DNA of 10,385 nt from Vulcanimicrobiota bacterium (GTDB taxonomy: Bacteria; Vulcanimicrobiota; Vulcanimicrobiia; Vulcanimicrobiales; Vulcanimicrobiaceae). Below the pieces are notes generated by a model. The model did no database searches and was not told the DNA's origin. It worked only from the letters and a program-made list of their open reading frames with translations. Location: assembly GCA_030040695.1 (NCBI GenBank), contig JASHTE010000154.1:1-10385 (forward strand), in the 5' to 3' direction. Positions 6,671-10,385 of the stretch are shown piece by piece (the stretch's first letter is position 1; each line of letters opens with the position of its first letter). The position numbers were made by a program, and so were the translations under genes.

Positions 6671-6772
6671 GCCCTCTCGTTCGCTCCCGCGGTATGCGGC
6701 CCTAGGCGGGAGATTCTCAACTTCCAAGCGCGCACGGAGGTTCCCGAGCAACCGCTCGTCGTAGGCAGGGAG
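6671..6772. promoter_or_regulatory. Divergent intergenic region between the RskA-domain gene and the GH20 gene
   Basis: If the GTG at 6670 and the ATG at 6773 are the true starts, this 102-bp gap holds both promoters. A weak leftward TTGAGA followed 18 bp on by CATACC on the minus strand is the best promoter-like pair I can find, with only partial match to consensus. The GH20 ribosome binding site is the purine-rich AGGCAGGGAG (6763-6772) right before its ATG. The region also contains the inverted repeat at 6684-6712. Confidence 0.45.
6684..6712. repeat. Inverted repeat CTCCCGC-N15-GCGGGAG, candidate operator
   Basis: Perfect 7-bp arms lie at 6684-6690 and 6706-6712, with centres 22 bp apart, about two helical turns. 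That spacing and its location in a divergent promoter region suit a dimeric regulator contacting one DNA face. On the minus strand it would lie just before the RskA-domain GTG. A G/C-rich hairpin in the leader RNA or a chance match are alternatives. Confidence 0.35.
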
Positions 6773-8689
6773 ATGCTCCTTGCAACCGGCGCGTTCTTCG
6801 CGGCGCTGCACCTCTTGCCGAAACCGGTGAGCGTCGCCGTCACGCCGTCGTGTAGCGCTGCCGTCCCTCGCACGGTCGCGCCGGGATTCGACGATGGTGC
6901 GCTCGTGGAGATCGACGAGCGCTGGTCGGCGCTTGGAATCGGCAGGCTTGCTACGGGTGCCTCACCCGACGTTGTCGTTCGCCACGATGCGGGGCTCGGG
7001 CCGCAGGCGTATCGCCTGATCGTCGGTCGCGCGGGTGCGACGATTTGGAGCTCGAGTAGCGACGGTGTCTTCTATGCCGCTATGACGCTTGCGCAGCTCC
7101 CGCAGCGTATCGGTAATGCCTGGCGCATGCCGTGCGTCGCGATCGATGACCACCCAGCGCTACGCTGGCGCATTCTCTCCGACGACGTCTCCCGCGGTCC
7201 GCTTCCGAGCATGCGCTATTTCGAAGAGCGCATCCGCACGATCGCCGCGTTCAAGATGAACGGCTACTCGCCGTATATGGAACACGTCTTTCTCTCGCCG
7301 AGCGATCCGCTTCCGGCGCCTCTCGACGGTATCACGCCCGCACAGCTCCGTGCGCTCGCCGTGTACGCGCGTCGCTTTCACGTCGCGTTCATTCCCGAGC
7401 AGCAGACGTTTGCGCATATGCACAACACGTTGAAAATCGAAGAGTACGCACCGGCGGCGGCCTTTCCGCACGGATTCCTCCTTTCGCCGGCCTCGTCGAT
7501 CACGCAGCCGTATCTCGCGCGGCTCATTCGAGAGGAGCTTGCCGCCGTTCCAGATCCGCCGTTCTTCCATATCGGATCCGATGAGACGTCGACGCTCGGC
7601 GAGGGTGCGACGACGGCCTACGTTACCGCGCGCGGCGGCCGCTCGCGCGTCTATGCCGAACACGTGAATGCGATGGCTCGCCTGATCGCACCCTCGGGTG
7701 CCCGTCTCATGTTGTGGGACGACGGCGTCGAGAACGACCCCTCGATCATGCACATGATTCCACGCAGCGTCGTTCTCGTGAACTGGCACTACGGCGCCGA
7801 GGCGTCCTTCGATAAATACATTCGCTTGATCGCGCGCGGAGGGCTCGCGCAAATGGTAGCGCCCGGCGCGAGCAACTGGAACGAGATCTTTCCCGACGTG
7901 ACGACCGCGATCTCGAACGAGCGCCGTTTCATCGACGAGGGGAAGGCAGCGCGTGTGCTGGGGCTGTTCGAAACGGTCTGGCATGACGACGGCGAGACGC
8001 TCTACGAGGCGACGTGGTATCCGGTGCTCTACGCCGCGAGCGCCGCGTGGGAGGCGCGCGACGTGGACCCGGCGCGTTTTCGCGCCGACTTTCCCCGAGC
8101 GTTCTTCGGCACGGACGACCAGAGGTACGGCGACGACGTCGCTTCTCTCGCGGGTGCGTTGACGCGACTCGAAGCTGCGAATGAAGCGCCGACCGATACG
8201 CTTTTCTGGGCTGACCCGTTCGACGCAACCGCAGCGACCGCGATGGCGAACGTCGATCTGCGCGCCGTTCGGCTGGAAGCCGAGCGGGCGGAGACCCACC
8301 TTCTCGGGCATCGCCCGCCATTGCACGCGAATGCGGCCGCCGTGATGCTCCTGGCGGCCCGGCGGTACGACGTGCTCGGGCGAGAGTACCAAATCGCGCA
8401 AGAGATACGCGACGATTACTATCGTCCCAGTTACCGGGATCTGATCTGGTGCACCTACTGGATGTGGGAGCTGCGCGACGACTTTGAGGAGCTCGCGCCG
8501 CTCTACGAGCAGGCCTGGCTCTATGAGAGCCGCGCCGGACATCTTGCGAGCAATCTCGAGCGTTTTCACCTCGCCGCAATGCGAGCGATCGACCGCGCCG
8601 ACGCCTTCGCGCGCGTCATGCGCACGGATCTCCCGCAGAACCAACCCCTACCGCCGCTCGACAGCGTGACTCGCCCGGCTGAGCCGTGA
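6773..8689 (+). CDS. Glycoside hydrolase family 20, beta-N-acetylhexosaminidase-like
   Basis: A 638-residue protein with GH20 architecture. LLPKPVSV (13-21) begins the small alpha/beta GH20b domain; its typical closing stretch is SSDGVFYAAMTLAQLPQ. The TIM barrel starts around LRWRILSDDVSRG and carries the family's catalytic pair in HIGSDET (266-272): Asp270, which orients the substrate acetamido group, and Glu271, the general acid. NWHYG and a Trp-rich stretch further on fit the substrate pocket. The last roughly 200 residues are an alpha-helical extension with no domain I recognise. Expected activity is removal of terminal GlcNAc or GalNAc from chitin fragments, peptidoglycan or glycans. 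Residues 3-14 are hydrophobic but lack the usual positive start, so export by Sec is plausible rather than clear. ATG 6773 is preferred over an in-frame GTG 6662, which would add a non-hydrophobic leader and overlap the divergent gene. It is coupled to the permease by GTGA (8686-8689). Confidence 0.9.
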   Translation: MLLATGAFFAALHLLPKPVSVAVTPSCSAAVPRTVAPGFDDGALVEIDERWSALGIGRLATGASPDVVVRHDAGLGPQAYRLIVGRAGATIWSSSSDGVFYAAMTLAQLPQRIGNAWRMPCVAIDDHPALRWRILSDDVSRGPLPSMRYFEERIRTIAAFKMNGYSPYMEHVFLSPSDPLPAPLDGITPAQLRALAVYARRFHVAFIPEQQTFAHMHNTLKIEEYAPAAAFPHGFLLSPASSITQPYLARLIREELAAVPDPPFFHIGSDETSTLGEGATTAYVTARGGRSRVYAEHVNAMARLIAPSGARLMLWDDGVENDPSIMHMIPRSVVLVNWHYGAEASFDKYIRLIARGGLAQMVAPGASNWNEIFPDVTTAISNERRFIDEGKAARVLGLFETVWHDDGETLYEATWYPVLYAASAAWEARDVDPARFRADFPRAFFGTDDQRYGDDVASLAGALTRLEAANEAPTDTLFWADPFDATAATAMANVDLRAVRLEAERAETHLLGHRPPLHANAAAVMLLAARRYDVLGREYQIAQEIRDDYYRPSYRDLIWCTYWMWELRDDFEELAPLYEQAWLYESRAGHLASNLERFHLAAMRAIDRADAFARVMRTDLPQNQPLPPLDSVTRPAEP

Positions 8690-10385
8690 GCGCGGCGCTC
8701 ATCCTGGCGGCCTTTCTCCTCTTTGCAGCGCTGATGTACGCGCGGCTCATGCCGGCGATTCTCGCCGTCCCGCTGATGGCAGTCGTCATGGCGCTCTGTG
8801 CGGGCGTTCCGGCCCGGGCACTCGGCACGATCGTTACCGACGGCGCGAGCGCGCTCTCGCCGGCGTACGTGGCGGTGATCTTCGGCGCCCTCCTGGGCCG
8901 CGTGACGCTCGACACCGGCATCGCGCGCGCGCTCGTCAATCTCGCTGCCGAGTACGGCGGTGAGAACCCCTTCGCGTTCTCGCTTGTGCTGTGCGCGATC
9001 GTGGCGCTGCTGTTCACATCCCTGAACGGGCTCGGCGCGATCATCATGGTAGGATCGATCGTGCTACCGATCATGATGACGACCGGAGTTCCGCGCACGA
9101 TCGCCGCGCCGCTGTTCCTCATGGCGTTCGCACTCGGCTTCATCTTCAACATTGCGAACTGGACGTTTTACACGACGCTCTTTCACGTGAGCGAGCAGCA
9201 GCTCATTCGGTATGCGATCGTGCTCGCGGTCATCGACGCCGCGGCGCTGCTCCTGTACGCGATCATCGCGTTTGCCGGTCAGCGCGATTACGCGGCGTGG
9301 GCAGTCGCGGGCAAGCGCTCGGAAGAGCGCGGCGTTCCATGGTGGTCGCTCGTCACGCCGCTGCTGCCGATCGCGCTCTACTTCGCGCTGCACGTCGCGG
9401 CAACGCCGGCCTTTGCGCTCTCGGCGATCTACGGAGCGCTCTCAACACGGCCGCGCAGAGCGATTACGGTGCTCGTCGCTTCGGCGATCCGTGGTGTCGA
9501 GGACGTTGCGCCCGCCGTCGTGCTCTTCGTCGGCATCGGCATGCTCCTCGTGGCAACCGCGCAACCGCAGTTCGAGGCGGCGCTCCATCCGCTCGTTTCG
9601 GGCGGCTGGATTCGCAATCCGTTTGCGTACGTCGCGATCTTCGGCCTTTTGAGCCCGCTCGTGCTCTATCGTGGCCCCTTGAATCCGTTCGGCGTCGGCA
9701 TCGCGATTTTTACGGCGTTGCTCAGCGCGCATGCCTTGCCGCCGCTCGCGCTCGTCGCTGCCGTGATGGCGGTGGTGCAGGTGCAGAACGTCTGCGATCC
9801 GACGAACACGCAGAACGTCTGGGTTGCGAACTTCACCGGTGTGCCGATCACCGCAATTACGAAGCGAACGCTTCCGTTTCAAGTGGCGGTCGCGATTGCT
9901 GCCACGATCGTCGTCGTCGTGGCGCCGCAGCGCGTGCTTGGGCAGGGCGTCCTTTCCGGGATGGAGTCGCCGCGGGGCGCGGCCTATCACCTTGCCGTCG
10001 GCGATGACGGCACGGCGCTCGGGCGCGTCGCAGCCGACGCGGTAGCACAACAGCTGCACGCCGATCCGCGCCTGACGGTGTTCCGCTTGCGCGACGATCC
10101 CGACGCGCACGACTGCGCGCACAAGCGCTACGCCGCATACGTGAACGCGATAACGAGCACGTTCAAAAGCGTGGAGGGAACCGATCTCGACGTCGGGATC
10201 GTTCTCGAAGACTGCGGGGGCTGGATCGTGAACGAATGGCACGATCAAGCGATCGAAGCCGGCGATCCCGATGCCGATGCGCGCGAGCTCGCGCAGCAGG
10301 GGGTGGCGCGTATGCAGGCTTCGCTTGCCGCAGCGCCTGCCGTCACCGCAAATCTCCTTTCCTACGGCGTCGCGCTCTCGCCGGC
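8686..10385 (+). CDS. Polytopic permease of ion-transporter (GntP/CitM-like) type fused to a C-terminal soluble domain (cut by window edge)
   Basis: From GTG 8686 the frame stays open for 566 codons to the window end. Residues 1 to about 413 are strongly hydrophobic, with about ten membrane segments. Two hairpin-like patches in opposite halves, SLNGLGAIIMVGSIVLP (from 112) and RGPLNPFGVGI (from 329), plus DPTNTQN (371-377), resemble the two-repeat plan of ion-transporter superfamily carriers for gluconate, citrate or dicarboxylates; the exact family is not settled. After the last helix a soluble domain begins: LGRVAADAVAQQL (445-457), DPRLTVFRLRDD, then AYVNAITSTFKS and LDVGIVLEDCGGW. This order resembles TolB-N/FlgO-like periplasmic domains; Cys477 and Cys510 could form a disulfide if it is outside. 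The start overlaps the GH20 stop (GTGA) with no strong ribosome binding site, so coupling is likely, and the substrate may be a sugar released by GH20. The soluble end is unfinished here. Confidence 0.75.
   Translation, partial: MSAALILAAFLLFAALMYARLMPAILAVPLMAVVMALCAGVPARALGTIVTDGASALSPAYVAVIFGALLGRVTLDTGIARALVNLAAEYGGENPFAFSLVLCAIVALLFTSLNGLGAIIMVGSIVLPIMMTTGVPRTIAAPLFLMAFALGFIFNIANWTFYTTLFHVSEQQLIRYAIVLAVIDAAALLLYAIIAFAGQRDYAAWAVAGKRSEERGVPWWSLVTPLLPIALYFALHVAATPAFALSAIYGALSTRPRRAITVLVASAIRGVEDVAPAVVLFVGIGMLLVATAQPQFEAALHPLVSGGWIRNPFAYVAIFGLLSPLVLYRGPLNPFGVGIAIFTALLSAHALPPLALVAAVMAVVQVQNVCDPTNTQNVWVANFTGVPITAITKRTLPFQVAVAIAATIVVVVAPQRVLGQGVLSGMESPRGAAYHLAVGDDGTALGRVAADAVAQQLHADPRLTVFRLRDDPDAHDCAHKRYAAYVNAITSTFKSVEGTDLDVGIVLEDCGGWIVNEWHDQAIEAGDPDADARELAQQGVARMQASLAAAPAVTANLLSYGVALSP

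Noticed and set aside
7160..8644. 494-residue minus-strand open frame inside the GH20 gene
   Set aside because: It lies antisense to the GH20 catalytic barrel. It is charge-rich, has no domain and no ribosome binding site, and is explained by codon bias.
8991..10007. 338-residue plus-strand open frame in another frame within the permease
   Set aside because: It is very Arg-rich and unlike any protein family. The overlapping frame gives clear membrane helices that continue to the window end.
1..10385. Mobile element, CRISPR array, tRNA/rRNA or toxin-antitoxin pair
   Set aside because: No transposase, integrase, regularly spaced repeat array, cloverleaf-like sequence or small paired toxin genes were seen. 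Base composition looks even across the window.

Overview
The window is a dense, GC-rich, protein-coding bacterial segment. I see no rRNA, tRNA, CRISPR array, insertion sequence, phage gene or plasmid gene, and nothing marks it as a mobile island. The lineage cannot be fixed from the sequence alone. The mix of a BipA/TypA GTPase, an RskA-domain membrane protein, a two-domain GNAT enzyme and a Tat-exported GMC dehydrogenase subunit pair fits a free-living high-GC bacterium. A poorly cultured soil group such as Candidatus Eremiobacterota (WPS-2) is possible, but that is a low-confidence guess.

Layout from left to right: (1) the 5' part of typA on the minus strand, running off the left edge; (2) a 136-bp divergent intergenic region with a TTTACA-N5-TTTACA direct repeat; (3) a small predicted exported protein on the plus strand; (4) a PhzF-family isomerase on the minus strand; (5) a plus-strand three-gene operon of an MFS transporter, a Tat-signal small subunit and a GMC flavoprotein dehydrogenase; (6) a minus-strand pair of an RskA-domain single-pass membrane protein followed by a DUF4081-like GNAT acetyltransferase; (7) a 102-bp divergent region with a spaced inverted repeat; (8) a plus-strand pair of a GH20 beta-N-acetylhexosaminidase and a polytopic permease. 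The permease carries an unusual C-terminal soluble domain and runs off the right edge.

Functionally, the operon in (5) resembles the Tat-hitchhiking FAD-dependent sugar/alcohol dehydrogenase systems (gamma plus alpha subunits), here linked to an organic-acid or sugar type MFS carrier. No cytochrome subunit is visible. The pair in (8) looks like a release-and-uptake module for an amino sugar or a product derived from it, with the permease translationally coupled to the hydrolase by a GTGA overlap.

The most striking structural feature is packing. From 778 to 6670 almost 5.9 kb is coding without one free base. Every junction overlaps, including two convergent pairs that share TTAG/CTAA stop codons and one divergent pair whose start codons overlap inside a GCATGC palindrome. 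The most interesting possible novelties are the permease/soluble-domain fusion, the RskA-domain protein without a recognisable anti-sigma domain, and the head-to-head start overlap.
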